Part shown: piece after piece, positions 54,759 through 63,976 of the stretch | Layout of the letters: every line of letters starts with the position of its first letter | Numbering within the stretch: position 1 is the stretch's first letter | From: Heyndrickxia acidicola | Lineage (GTDB): Bacteria; Bacillota; Bacilli; Bacillales; Bacillaceae_C | NCBI RefSeq assembly: GCF_001636425.1 | Contig: NZ_KV440953.1 | Span: 1,686,847-1,750,846, forward strand | Length of the DNA: 64,000 nucleotides | Reading direction: 5' to 3' | Notes under the pieces: model-generated | The model's input: the letters and a program-made list of their open reading frames with translations, nothing else | The model's database searches: none | What the model was told of the DNA's origin: nothing | Program-made: the position numbers and the translations under genes

Positions 54759-55700
54759 TTATTCCCCTTTAATCGCTTTAATGACTTCCTTACAGCTGTC
54801 TAAATCCTGCACGGCATAAGTATTGACTGATCTGTCCACTTTTTTCACTAGTCCGGAAAGAACTTTTCCAGGACCTACTTCGACAAAAGTATCGACTCCC
54901 AGTTCAATCATCTTTTTGACAGAATCCTCCCACAGAACAGGAGAATAAAGTTGTTCTATCAGTTTTTCACTAATCTCTTTTGCATTTGTCAAAATATCTG
55001 CCGTAACATTTGCAATGACTGGAATTTCTGCATCCTGAATTTGTATGGACGCAAGCTCTGCTTTGAATTTTTCAGCAGCTGGCTTCATAAGTTCTGAATG
55101 GAAAGGCCCGCTCACCTGCAGCGGAAGAGCTCTTTTTGCGCCTTTTTCCTTAGCCAGTTCACATGCAAGCTCTACACCCTTTCTTGCACCGGAAATAACA
55201 ATTTGTCCAGGACAATTTAAATTAGCGAGCTGAACCGGATGTCCCTGTTCAGAAATCTGCTGTGTTACTTCCTGGAGAGCTTCTCTGTCCATTCCTAGTA
55301 TTGCCGCCATTGTGCCTTCTCCATTTGGAACCGCCTCTTCCATGTACTGTCCCCGCTTATGGACGGCATATACTGCATCTTCAAACTTGATAGCTTCTGA
55401 AGCAACAAGAGCAGTATATTCCCCAAGACTATGGCCTGCAGTATAATCTGCTTGAATACCTGACTCCGAAAAAACCTTAAGGATTGCAATACTTGTAGTT
55501 AAAAGAGCCGGCTGTGCATTTGTTGTTAGCGTTAATTCTTCCTGAGGGCCATTAAAGGTGATATTGGATAATGAGTACCCCAGACGGCTGTCAGCTTTTT
55601 CAAAAATCCCTTTTGCCTCTGGGCTTGCCTCTGCAATGGATTGGCCCATCCCAACTGTCTGTGATCCTTGTCCCGGAAAAACAAATGCTATTTTCCCCAT
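54759..55700 (-). CDS. fabD: Malonyl-CoA:ACP transacylase FabD
   Basis: Transfers malonyl from CoA to ACP. From the ATG at 55700 (AAGGAGG upstream) the protein has 313 residues, with [13 protein letters not shown] at the N-terminus, nucleophile Ser91 in GHSLGEY, and [11 protein letters not shown] carrying the catalytic His. A longer frame to 55718 would overlap plsX. It lies between plsX and fabG. Confidence 0.96.
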   Translation of the reverse strand: MGKIAFVFPGQGSQTVGMGQSIAEASPEAKGIFEKADSRLGYSLSNITFNGPQEELTLTTNAQPALLTTSIAILKVFSESGIQADYTAGHSLGEYTALVASEAIKFEDAVYAVHKRGQYMEEAVPNGEGTMAAILGMDREALQEVTQQISEQGHPVQLANLNCPGQIVISGARKGVELACELAKEKGAKRALPLQVSGPFHSELMKPAAEKFKAELASIQIQDAEIPVIANVTADILTNAKEISEKLIEQLYSPVLWEDSVKKMIELGVDTFVEVGPGKVLSGLVKKVDRSVNTYAVQDLDSCKEVIKAIKGE

Positions 55701-55714
55701 AGTAAATTCCTCCT

Positions 55715-56707
55715 TCATTCCATTTCGTTTTTAGATACAGCATTTTTAATTTTATCTACTACTTGGTGATTAACCATGTCACGCGCCTGACGCACTGAAT
55801 GGTAAATTGCATTAGCATTCGAAGAACCATGCGCTTTAATAACTGGCGCCTTGAGGCCAAACAGCCCCGAACCGCCATATTCCGTATAATCCATGAGCCC
55901 TTTGAGTCCTTGTAGGTCAGATTTAATCATTCCTGCAGCAATCTTTGTTTTTAAATTGCTCATTAAGACCTTTTTAATCATGGAAAACAGGGAGGAGGCT
56001 GTACCTTCAATCGTTTTTAATACCATGTTACCTGTAAATCCATCTGTTACAATGACATCCGCAGGCCTTTTTAGAATATCCCTTGATTCAACATTTCCAA
56101 TAAAATTAATATCTGCTTCTTTTAGGAGTTCAAAGGTTTTTTTCGTTAATTCATTCCCTTTTTTCTCCTCAGTTCCAATATTTAAAAGTCCCACTTTGGG
56201 ATTTTCAATTCCACGGACTTTCTCCGCGAAAATTGAACCCATAATAGCATACTGAACAAGATGCTCTGCCTTCGCGTCTGCATTCGCTCCGAGATCCAGC
56301 ATGACTACTCCTTGCACATCCATTGTAGGGAAAACCGAAGACAAAGCAGGCCTTTCAATCCCCTCAATACGGCCTACGACAAACAAGCCCGCTGCCATCA
56401 AAGCTCCTGTATTGCCTGCAGAGATACAAGCATCAGATACGCCATCCGCAACGGATTGTGCCATTAATACCATGGAGGAATTTTTCTTTCTTCGCACTGC
56501 ACGTACCGGCTCATCGGTCGCTTCTATTACTTCTTCTGTATGTATAATTTTAACCCTGGGATCCTCTACTAAATATTGCTTGATTTGGTGCTGATCCCCA
56601 TATAGGGTTACTTCAATATCATTAAATGCCTTTATCGCTTTATTGACACCCAATACAATTTCTTTGGGAGCATGGTCCCCTCCCATAGCATCTATAGCTA
56701 TTTTCAT
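55715..56707 (-). CDS. plsX: Phosphate acyltransferase PlsX
   Basis: Makes acyl-phosphate from acyl-ACP for PlsY in phospholipid synthesis. The 330-residue protein starts [18 protein letters not shown], with [11 protein letters not shown] and [18 protein letters not shown] as family hallmarks. The ATG at 56707 has GAGGA 8 bases upstream; an extra in-frame start at 56725 adds six residues. Part of the FapR-controlled fapR-plsX-fabD-fabG unit. Confidence 0.96.
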   Translation of the reverse strand: MKIAIDAMGGDHAPKEIVLGVNKAIKAFNDIEVTLYGDQHQIKQYLVEDPRVKIIHTEEVIEATDEPVRAVRRKKNSSMVLMAQSVADGVSDACISAGNTGALMAAGLFVVGRIEGIERPALSSVFPTMDVQGVVMLDLGANADAKAEHLVQYAIMGSIFAEKVRGIENPKVGLLNIGTEEKKGNELTKKTFELLKEADINFIGNVESRDILKRPADVIVTDGFTGNMVLKTIEGTASSLFSMIKKVLMSNLKTKIAAGMIKSDLQGLKGLMDYTEYGGSGLFGLKAPVIKAHGSSNANAIYHSVRQARDMVNHQVVDKIKNAVSKNEME

Positions 56708-56828
56708 TTTTATCATCCTCTTCATATGTGGTACAGGCAGTTTGGAAGCCCCATCACCTTAAAGCCATTGGAGCGTCTTCTTGAAATAATATCTTCCTGT
56801 TTGGCTTAGAGAGATCGCTGTATGAGGA

Positions 56829-57404
56829 TTATTCTTCTTCCGCTTTACTATTCCGATACATTTCAAAATCACCCTTAAAAACCATGTCCTTGCCTACATG
56901 ACTGATCACTTCAACTATGGAGCGCCCATGATCCGGATTTGGCTTAAGTACCTTCGCTTTAGCGATGACCCGCTCACCTTCTTTAACTGGTCTGGTAAAA
57001 TGGATGTTCGCTTTTGCCGTTAAAGCCAATTCATCATTGATAACTGCTACTGCAAGAGAGTTTGCTTGAGCAAATAGATGGTGCCCCCGGGCAATTGAAT
57101 TCCGCTTAAATACGTGCTCTTTTTTTACATCGAAAATGGAAATTGCACTTTCGTCCAATTCAATATCAATTACCTCTCCTATCACTTCCTCAATAGGGAG
57201 AGCCCTGACTTCATCGTCGAATCTCTTTTCCGCTACATTCTTGATTCGCTCCCGCAGCTCAGGTATCGATAGCTCCATGCGGTCCAAGCGAATCGTTTGA
57301 ACACTTACATTGAAATGTTCAGCAAGCTCCTCATCTGTAATAAAAGGATTTTTCTTTATTTTTTCTTGCAAATGATACTGCCGTTCTTTTTTTTGAATTC
57401 TCAC
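56829..57404 (-). CDS. fapR: Fatty acid and phospholipid biosynthesis repressor FapR
   Basis: A malonyl-CoA-sensing repressor of fab genes. The 191 residues have an N-terminal DeoR-type HTH ([20 protein letters not shown]) and a C-terminal hot-dog effector domain ([37 protein letters not shown]). The start is GTG at 57404 with a weak GGATGG upstream. It is first in its operon and preceded by its own operator. Confidence 0.96.
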   Translation of the reverse strand: MRIQKKERQYHLQEKIKKNPFITDEELAEHFNVSVQTIRLDRMELSIPELRERIKNVAEKRFDDEVRALPIEEVIGEVIDIELDESAISIFDVKKEHVFKRNSIARGHHLFAQANSLAVAVINDELALTAKANIHFTRPVKEGERVIAKAKVLKPNPDHGRSIVEVISHVGKDMVFKGDFEMYRNSKAEEE

Positions 57405-57423
57405 AAAAAAACACCATCCGAAA

Positions 57424-57475
57424 TATTAGGACTTGGTACTAACAGTAGTATATAAAAGGAAAGAGAAGAATGCAA
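57424..57475 (-). promoter_or_regulatory. fapR promoter with FapR operator
   Basis: Minus-strand -35 TTGCAT (57475-57470), 17-bp spacer, -10 TATACT (57452-57447). Immediately downstream, GTTAGTACCAAGTCCTAAT (57442-57424) matches the FapR box TTAGTACCTAGTCTTAA at nearly every position and overlaps the expected RNA start. This fits autoregulated control of fapR-plsX-fabD-fabG by malonyl-CoA. Confidence 0.88.
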
Positions 57476-57508
57476 GGAGTGAACGGATTTCCCACCTTCT
57501 TCTCTCTA

Positions 57509-59557
57509 TTAATCTAGCTTTTCACCACTTAATACTCCGGATTCCTCAATCGATTTCCTTAAAGCGGAATATTTCGGATTTCCCCAAAAATCCTCCTGGT
57601 TAATAAGAACAGCAGCATCTTGGCGAGCTATTTCAAGCGCTCGATAATCATGGATAATATCCGCCACTTTAAACTCAGGCATTCCGCTTTGCTTTTTCCC
57701 AAAAAAATCTCCCGGCCCTCTAAGTTCGAGGTCCTTTTCACTTAAAACAAACCCATCGTTTGTCTCTGTCATAATTTTCATTCTTTCTTTTCCAACATCA
57801 GTTTTCGGATCTGCCATCAAAATACAGTAAGACTGATCACTTCCCCTGCCAACCCTCCCCCTTAGCTGGTGGAGCTGTGACAGACCGAAACGCTCGGCAT
57901 CATAGATTACCATTATGGTTGCATTTGGAACGTTTACTCCCACTTCAACAACGGTTGTTGAAACTAGGATATGAGTATGATTTTGGCTAAAGGATTTCAT
58001 TACTTCCTCTTTTTCATCATTCCGTAATCTTCCATGCATTAAACCTACCTGATATCTTCCAGAATAATGGATAGCCAGCATATCGTGTACATCAATGGCA
58101 TTTTGCACATCCAATTTGTCCGATTCCTCTATCAGAGGGCAAATTACATAGGCTTGTCTTCCTTGAGAAAGTTCTTTTTCCACAAACCCTAGAACCCGTT
58201 CAAGCATTTCCTGCTTTACCCAATAGGTCTCTATTATTTTGCGTCCAGCAGGCATCTCATCAATAATCGAAACGTCCATTTCCCCAAAAGCTGTTATCGC
58301 AAGTGTTCTAGGAATCGGGGTTGCTGTCATGAAGAGAACATCAGGATTTTGCGCCTTCTCTCTCAATATCCTTCTCTGATTTACTCCAAACCGATGCTGT
58401 TCATCGGTAATGACAAGGCCAAGCTTTTGAAATTCAACATCGTCCTGTATTAAGGCATGTGTGCCGATTAGGAGATCAATTTCTCCACTTTTAAGTCGGG
58501 ATAGGAGTTCTTTTCTTGCTTTTCCCTTTACAGAGCTGGTTAATAGAGCTACATTGACGCCCTGGGGCGATAAAAGGTGATCAAGCGAGTCTGCATGCTG
58601 CTCTGCAAGGATTTCTGTAGGAACCATTAAAGCTCCTTGATATCCCGCGGTAATGGTTGAGTATAACGCAATGGCAGCCACTACTGTTTTTCCTGATCCT
58701 ACATCCCCCTGCAAAAGACGATTCATGCGAAAGGGAGATTTTAAGTCTGCCGAAATTTCATTTACAACCCGCTTCTGTGCATTTGTTAATGGAAAAGGCA
58801 ATGAAGCTATAAATGCTTTCACTTTTTTTAAATTATACTTTTGTGGGATTCCCTTTGAATTTTCCCTTTCAAATTTCCTCAACGCCTGCATTTTCAGCTG
58901 AAAAGATAAAAACTCTTCATAGACGAATCGTCTCCGGGCATGCTTCACTTCATCCTGTGAAGCTGGAAAATGCATAATTCTTACCGCCTGCTGGCGATCG
59001 ACTAACTTATATTTTTCCTGCAAATCCTCAGGGAGCGTTTCTTCGATTTGATTACCATACGTTTCAAAGGCAGTTTTAATGTAACGCCTTAGATTCTTTA
59101 CTGATAGGCTGCCTTTAACAGAATAAACCGGTTCAAATTCAGCAGGTTTTGTATACGGCCCTACAGTAGCTTCCTGGGCTGTAATGGTCTGCCTGTGCTG
59201 ATCCCATTTCCCTGTAACTGTAAGGAAATCATTAATATTCATTTTTTTCTTTAAGTATGGCTGGTTAAAAAACATCGCCTTAATTAGATGCCTTCCAACC
59301 AAAAGGCGAACCGTCAGACGCGATCGCTTTTTACTATAAAAGACAAGAGAAGGCTCGCTTTGAACCTTCCCCTCCACTGTTATTTTTTCATCGTGCTTTA
59401 CATCCATTAAATCACGCAAACGATAGTCTTCATATCGATAAGGGAAATGATCCAATAAATCCCCAATCGTGTAAATACCCATGACTGCGAGATTCGCTTC
59501 CGCTTCCTGTCCTATTCCTTTGAGCAGAGTGACGGGTACATTTAAATTCTTTTCCAC
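57509..59557 (-). CDS. recG: ATP-dependent DNA helicase RecG
   Basis: Regresses stalled forks and unwinds branched DNA. The 682 residues have an N-terminal wedge/OB domain, Walker A GDVGSGKTVVA, helicase motif II ITDEQH, motif SATPIPRTL-like MTATPIPRTLAI, and QLRGRVGRG (motif VI). It is immediately downstream of sdaAA (one base between stop and start). Confidence 0.97.
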   Translation of the reverse strand: MEKNLNVPVTLLKGIGQEAEANLAVMGIYTIGDLLDHFPYRYEDYRLRDLMDVKHDEKITVEGKVQSEPSLVFYSKKRSRLTVRLLVGRHLIKAMFFNQPYLKKKMNINDFLTVTGKWDQHRQTITAQEATVGPYTKPAEFEPVYSVKGSLSVKNLRRYIKTAFETYGNQIEETLPEDLQEKYKLVDRQQAVRIMHFPASQDEVKHARRRFVYEEFLSFQLKMQALRKFERENSKGIPQKYNLKKVKAFIASLPFPLTNAQKRVVNEISADLKSPFRMNRLLQGDVGSGKTVVAAIALYSTITAGYQGALMVPTEILAEQHADSLDHLLSPQGVNVALLTSSVKGKARKELLSRLKSGEIDLLIGTHALIQDDVEFQKLGLVITDEQHRFGVNQRRILREKAQNPDVLFMTATPIPRTLAITAFGEMDVSIIDEMPAGRKIIETYWVKQEMLERVLGFVEKELSQGRQAYVICPLIEESDKLDVQNAIDVHDMLAIHYSGRYQVGLMHGRLRNDEKEEVMKSFSQNHTHILVSTTVVEVGVNVPNATIMVIYDAERFGLSQLHQLRGRVGRGSDQSYCILMADPKTDVGKERMKIMTETNDGFVLSEKDLELRGPGDFFGKKQSGMPEFKVADIIHDYRALEIARQDAAVLINQEDFWGNPKYSALRKSIEESGVLSGEKLD

Positions 59558-60436
59558 TTACTTCAGCGGCATACCGAAGATCTTTGCTTCAAGCCTGCGA
59601 CCTGTCGGAGTGTCCGCCAACCCTCCTTGAGCAGTTTCTCTTAAGGCAGAAGGCATGCTTTGGCCAATTTTAAACATCGCATCAATAACTTCATCACAAG
59701 GAATTCTGCTAGTGATGCCGGCAAGCGCCATATCTGCAGCAACCATTGCATTTGCTGCTCCCATTGCGTTTCTTTTCACACATGGTACTTCTACCAGTCC
59801 AGCAACGGGATCACATACAAGACCGAGCATATTCTTTAGTGTAATAGCCATGGCTTCTGCACATTGAGAGGGTGTGCCGCCTGCCATTTCAACAATGGCT
59901 GCGGCAGCCATGCCAGCTGCTGATCCAACCTCTGCCTGGCAGCCTCCGGCAGCTCCGGAGATAGAGGCGTTGTTTGCCACTACGAATCCAAATGCGCCAG
60001 ATGTAAAAAGAAAATGAATCATTTGCTCGCGAGTAGGATTCAGTTTTTTCTTCACCGCAAATAATGTGCCTGGAACGACCCCTGCAGATCCCGCGGTCGG
60101 GGTTGCACAAATGGTTCCCATTGCAGCATTTACTTCATTCGTTGCCACTGCTTTACTGACAGCATCCAATATGGTTTCTCCTGACAGGAAATTCCCTTTT
60201 TCAATATATCGCTGCATTAAGACGGCATCTCCGCCCGTTAGACCTGAGTGGGACCTGACTCCCTGCAACCCTTTTTCAACTGCTTCTTCCATTACCCTTA
60301 AATTTTCATCCATCCTGCTGAGAATCTCTTCTTTAGTTTTCCCCGTAAATTCTACTTCCTGTTCAATCATAATATCGGATATTTTTTTATTTTGACTTTC
60401 AGCTAATGCAATTAATTCAGCTACGTTGCGAAACAC
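59558..60436 (-). CDS. sdaAA: L-serine dehydratase, alpha subunit
   Basis: With SdaAB forms the iron-sulfur L-serine deaminase giving pyruvate and ammonia. The 292 residues contain conserved cysteines in TICATPTAGSAGVVPG, GGCQAEVGSAAGMAA and LVCDPVAGLVEVPC, ligands for the 4Fe-4S cluster. It lies between sdaAB and recG, the usual Bacillus order. Confidence 0.96.
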   Translation of the reverse strand: MFRNVAELIALAESQNKKISDIMIEQEVEFTGKTKEEILSRMDENLRVMEEAVEKGLQGVRSHSGLTGGDAVLMQRYIEKGNFLSGETILDAVSKAVATNEVNAAMGTICATPTAGSAGVVPGTLFAVKKKLNPTREQMIHFLFTSGAFGFVVANNASISGAAGGCQAEVGSAAGMAAAAIVEMAGGTPSQCAEAMAITLKNMLGLVCDPVAGLVEVPCVKRNAMGAANAMVAADMALAGITSRIPCDEVIDAMFKIGQSMPSALRETAQGGLADTPTGRRLEAKIFGMPLK

Positions 60437-60541
60437 GGCTGACAGAACCTCCTTTTGAAATCAAGCTGAGAAAGCGCTATCATTATAACACTTCAGCAAA
60501 AAACTTATTTTGTATAGACTGGCATATTGGCTTGACCGAAA

Positions 60542-61204
60542 TTAATCAACAACCCGAGCCACCTGAATGATATTAGGCAGTTTTTGTATCTCCTGTAAAA
60601 CGACTTCGTCTATATTTTGATCAACTTCTATCGTCATTAACGCCATCTGTCCTTTTTCCTTACGTGATACTTCCATATGCCCTATGTTTAATTCATATTT
60701 TGATAGAACATTAGATACGGCGGCAATTGCCCCAAAACGATCATTATGAACGACAAGAATGGCAGGATGGTGACCAGAAAGCCTTAACTGAAATCCATTC
60801 AGTTCGGTAATCTCGATTTTTCCGCCGCCAATGGATATTCCCACAAGCTCCATTTCTCCATCTTCGTCCCCAATTATTATTTTGGCTGTATTTGGATGCT
60901 CAGGTACCGCATCTTCTTCAATAAAGACAATATCCATGCCTTGATCTTTTGCAATATCCAAGGCAGATATTATTCGTTCATCAAAAGTATCAAAGTCCAG
61001 TAAACCGCCTGTTATCGCTACATCTGTTCCATGGCCTTTGTACGTTTTGGCAAATGACCCATATAAAGAAATCTTTGCCCAAGCAGGCTGCCTTCCAAAT
61101 AAATTTCGAGCAACACGGCCAATTCTTGCTGCACCTGCAGTATGTGAACTCGACGGGCCAATCATAACTGGACCAATGATGTCAAATACACTTTTATATT
61201 TCAT
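60542..61204 (-). CDS. sdaAB: L-serine dehydratase, beta subunit
   Basis: The 220-residue partner of SdaAA. It starts MKYKSVFDIIGPVMIGPSSS and continues HTAGAARIGRVAR, then GHGTDVAITGGLLDFD. A C-terminal ACT-like regulatory domain follows (LVVHNDRFGAIAAVSNVLSK). The ATG at 61204 has GGGAG 8 bases upstream. An open frame continues upstream to 61333 across hairpins and is not conserved. Confidence 0.95.
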   Translation of the reverse strand: MKYKSVFDIIGPVMIGPSSSHTAGAARIGRVARNLFGRQPAWAKISLYGSFAKTYKGHGTDVAITGGLLDFDTFDERIISALDIAKDQGMDIVFIEEDAVPEHPNTAKIIIGDEDGEMELVGISIGGGKIEITELNGFQLRLSGHHPAILVVHNDRFGAIAAVSNVLSKYELNIGHMEVSRKEKGQMALMTIEVDQNIDEVVLQEIQKLPNIIQVARVVD

Positions 61205-61240
61205 TTTTCCCACTCCCTTTTTCTTCAGAGCAAGGCTTAC

Positions 61241-61298
61241 CCCTTCTATTATATGCAAGTTTAATTGCAAATGAAATAGAAGGGCTTCCCCTTCTATT
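61241..61298 (-). promoter_or_regulatory. Alternative hairpins in the sdaAB leader
   Basis: On the minus strand AATAGAAGGG (61298-61289), CCCTTCTATT (61284-61275) and AATAGAAGGG again (61250-61241) occur in order. The middle segment can pair with the first (10 bp, 4-base loop) or the third (10 bp, 24-base loop with an inner TGCAA/TTGCA stem). The pairings exclude each other, as in attenuators. Confidence 0.5.
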
Positions 61299-61350
61299 CC
61301 TTTTTTTGTTCTGGCGGCTTTGGATGGAAACAAGTCAATGCTTCCTTGCC

Positions 61351-61398
61351 GGCTCGTCTTATGCTGGTCGCCGATAACCAGGCGCTTTTCGCTTTTCG
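61351..61398 (-). repeat. Left-half copy of repeat family A after fakA
   Basis: On the minus strand GAAAAGCGAAAAGCGCCTGG then TTATCGGCGACCAGCATAAGACG matches the first about 45 bases of the repeat at 38946. The right arm is absent. It begins directly after the fakA stop, in sense with it, like the array beside fabG. Confidence 0.75.
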
Positions 61399-63075
61399 TT
61401 ATTCAACCGCAAAAATGAATGAATACAACGGCTGTTTTCCGTCATGAATTTCAATTTCAACATCTTCATATTGTTCACTTATAAAGCCCTGAAGGGTTTT
61501 CACTTGCTCACTTGTAACGCCTTCCCCGTATAAAATAGTCAATATTTCGGTGTCCTCATCAAGCATTTTTTGCAATAATTCCTGAGAAACGGTGATTAAA
61601 TCAAGATTTGTACAAACAATTTTCCCCTCTTGAATCCCCATATAATCGCCCTTGGAAATGGCAATTCCGTCTATTGTTGTTTCACGCACAGCGTACGTAA
61701 CCTGACCGGATTTCACCTTTCCCAAGGCTTCATTCATTGCTTCATTATTCACTTCAAAGGAGCTTTGCGGATTAAAGGCAAGCATGGCAGACATCCCCTG
61801 AGGAACCGTTTTGGACGGAATCACGATCACATCTTTGCTGGACACTTCAGCTGCCTGTTCTGCCGCCATAATAATATTTTTATTGTTAGGCAAAACAATT
61901 ACTTTCTTGGCATTGGTCTTTTCGATAGCATTCACAATATTTTCTGTGCTTGGATTCATCGTTTGACCGCCTTCAATGACCACGTCAGCTCCAATGCTTT
62001 TAAAAAGCTCAGCTACTCCCTGGCCCATTGTTACGGTTACGATGCCATATTCCTGTTCTTTTTTACTGGAAGGCTGTTCCTCAAGCTGGTTATGGGTTTC
62101 ACCCACAATATTAGTATGCTGCTGCCTCATGTTTTCAATTTTCATATTGATAAGACTGCCATACTGCTGCCCATAGGTAAGCACTTTGCCAGGTTCTTCA
62201 GAATGAATATGAACTTTTGCAAGTTCATCATCCGAAATGACCAATAAGGAGTCACCGTATTGACTTAGGTCGTTACGGAAGCTTTCTTCATTAAAAGAAT
62301 TACCTTTTAATTTTTCTTTTTCAAATTTCACCATGAATTCGGTACAGTAACCGAATTTAATATCTTCCGTTTTCATAAAGCCCTGGACGTTTTTATGATG
62401 TTCGGCATTGACAAGCTCATCCATTTTAGGCATTTGATATGCTGAATCCGAAAGGGCCGTCCCCTTTAATTCAGCTAAAAATCCCTCTAAAATATAAACA
62501 AGTCCCTGCCCACCGCTATCGACTACACCCACTTCTTTTAAAACAGGCAATAAATCTGGTGTTCTATTCAATGAAGCATTGGCTTCTTTCACAATCAGTT
62601 CCATAAGGGACACAATGTCGGACTGCTTTTTAGATTCCTGAACTCCTTTTTTGGCTGAATCCTTAGCAACTGTCAAAATCGTTCCCTCTACCGGTTTCAT
62701 AACAGCCTTATAGGCAGTTTCTACACCTGATTCATACGCAGATGCAAATTCGATGCTTGAGATGGAAGACTTCGTTTCAATTGCTTTCGCAAATCCTCTG
62801 AAGATCTGCGATAGGATAACACCCGAGTTGCCCCGTGCCCCCATTAATAATCCTTTTGACAGCGAAAGCGCTACAGCGCCAATGTGTTCCTGAACATTTT
62901 TTTGGACTTCTTTCGCACCTGAAGTCATGGTTAAATTCATGTTTGTCCCAGTATCGCCATCCGGAACGGGAAAAACATTAAGGGCATCTACCGTTTTTGC
63001 ATTGGCCGACAGGTTATTGGCACCTTTAATCACCATTTCGGCGAATCGTTTTCCATCTAATGATGTCATAACCAC
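61399..63075 (-). CDS. fakA: Fatty acid kinase catalytic subunit FakA (YloV, DAK phosphatase family)
   Basis: Phosphorylates FakB-bound fatty acids for entry into phospholipids. The 558 residues have an N-terminal DhaL/DAK2 ATP-binding domain (NVFPVPDGDTGTNMNLTM; GARGNSGVILSQIFRGFA), a middle domain and a C-terminal FakA domain. The GTG start at 63075 has AAGGAGG nine bases upstream; an ATG at 63069 has a 15-base gap. It is directly downstream of yloU. Confidence 0.94.
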   Translation of the reverse strand: MVMTSLDGKRFAEMVIKGANNLSANAKTVDALNVFPVPDGDTGTNMNLTMTSGAKEVQKNVQEHIGAVALSLSKGLLMGARGNSGVILSQIFRGFAKAIETKSSISSIEFASAYESGVETAYKAVMKPVEGTILTVAKDSAKKGVQESKKQSDIVSLMELIVKEANASLNRTPDLLPVLKEVGVVDSGGQGLVYILEGFLAELKGTALSDSAYQMPKMDELVNAEHHKNVQGFMKTEDIKFGYCTEFMVKFEKEKLKGNSFNEESFRNDLSQYGDSLLVISDDELAKVHIHSEEPGKVLTYGQQYGSLINMKIENMRQQHTNIVGETHNQLEEQPSSKKEQEYGIVTVTMGQGVAELFKSIGADVVIEGGQTMNPSTENIVNAIEKTNAKKVIVLPNNKNIIMAAEQAAEVSSKDVIVIPSKTVPQGMSAMLAFNPQSSFEVNNEAMNEALGKVKSGQVTYAVRETTIDGIAISKGDYMGIQEGKIVCTNLDLITVSQELLQKMLDEDTEILTILYGEGVTSEQVKTLQGFISEQYEDVEIEIHDGKQPLYSFIFAVE

Positions 63076-63093
63076 GAATGATTTCCTCCTTAA

Positions 63094-63456
63094 CTAGGGG
63101 TTCGTTACACGAACTCCTTGAACGTAGATATTTATTGATTCAACAGATAAACCAATGGTCTTATCCAAAGTGTATTTCACCTTTGATTGAACATTATGAG
63201 CTATTTCAGATATCTTCGTTCCATACCCCACAATAATATACATATCGATATGGACTTCATCGTTTTCCTGGCGAACAATGACACCCCGAGAGAAATTTTC
63301 TTTACGTAAAATGTCGGTTATCCCGTCTTTAATCTGGCTTTTTGAAGCCATCCCCACAATGCCATAGCAATCAACAGCTGCACCGCCGGCAATAGTGGCA
63401 ATTACATCATTTGATATATCGATTTGACCATAAGTTGTTTTCATTTCAATGGACAT
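63094..63456 (-). CDS. yloU: Asp23/Gls24 family envelope stress protein YloU
   Basis: A 120-residue cytoplasmic Asp23-like protein: GQIDISNDVIATIAGGAAVD, CYGIVGMASKSQIKDGI, and DMYIIVGYGTKISEIAHNVQ. In staphylococci the relative Asp23 lines the membrane. Conserved beside fakA in Firmicutes, so a link to membrane lipid homeostasis is plausible but inferred. Confidence 0.93.
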   Translation of the reverse strand: MSIEMKTTYGQIDISNDVIATIAGGAAVDCYGIVGMASKSQIKDGITDILRKENFSRGVIVRQENDEVHIDMYIIVGYGTKISEIAHNVQSKVKYTLDKTIGLSVESINIYVQGVRVTNP

Positions 63457-63571
63457 TTTCCGTTCCCCCTTACCGCTATAATACGGAATTCTGACTAGCT
63501 ATCGTCATTTTACTATAATACCAATTTTTTTAAAAGAGAATCTAAACAATTGCCAAATAGCTATTGAAGTA

Positions 63572-63600
63572 TTGCATTCTAAAAGGTTGTATGATAAATT
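63572..63600 (+). promoter_or_regulatory. Putative rpmB promoter
   Basis: Plus-strand -35 TTGCAT (63572-63577), 17-bp spacer, -10 TAAATT (63595-63600), leaving a leader of about 75 bases before rpmB. The yloU promoter on the opposite strand must lie in the same 225-base gap, but I cannot choose among TATTAT-like boxes. Confidence 0.5.
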
Positions 63601-63681
63601 ATTAAGGTATCTTTAATGATGAAAATGTGAAGTAATGAAACAACGGATATTTCAACTTCATAGGCGAGGAGGGAAACTTAA

Positions 63682-63870
63682 ATGCCAAAACAATGCGTAA
63701 TTACTGGCCGTAAAACTCGTTCAGGTAATTCTCGTTCCCACGCGATGAACGCTAACAAGCGTACTTGGGGAGCAAACCTTCAAAAAGTTCGCATTCTTGT
63801 AGACGGTAAGCCTAAGCGTGTCTGGGTTTCTGCAAGAGCTTTAAAATCGGGTAAAGTTGAACGTGTATAA
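63682..63870 (+). CDS. rpmB: 50S ribosomal protein L28
   Basis: A small basic ribosomal protein, 62 residues: [40 protein letters not shown], then [17 protein letters not shown] strong GAGGAGGG SD precedes the ATG. It is monocistronic and the only intact, confidently called plus-strand gene; in Bacillus it stands divergent from yloU as here. Confidence 0.97.
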   Translation: MPKQCVITGRKTRSGNSRSHAMNANKRTWGANLQKVRILVDGKPKRVWVSARALKSGKVERV

Positions 63871-63880
63871 TAATCGGGAA

Positions 63881-63911
63881 AAAGTATCCATTTAAGTGGA
63901 TGCTTTTTTTG
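63881..63911 (+). terminator. Terminator after rpmB
   Basis: Stem AAGTATCCA/TGGATGCTT (63882-63890 and 63897-63905, one G-T pair) with a 6-base loop (TTTAAG), running into TTTTTTT. It lies 11 bases after the rpmB stop. Confidence 0.9.
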
Positions 63912-63943
63912 CTTGTATTCATACATAGCTGATATTAATATCC

Positions 63944-63976
63944 ACTAGCCGATAGGCGCTAAAGCTATACAGAGAC
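63944..63976 (+). repeat. Decayed right end of repeat family A
   Basis: TAGCCGATAGGCGCTAAAGC then TATACAGAG resembles the right end of the family (GAGCCGATGGCGCTCGGAGC, TGGACAGAG) with several changes. A weak match, offered because the order of blocks is kept. Confidence 0.35.

Noticed and set aside
61630-62247. Plus-strand frame of 205 codons
   Set aside because: Antisense to fakA; composition is that of a shadow frame.
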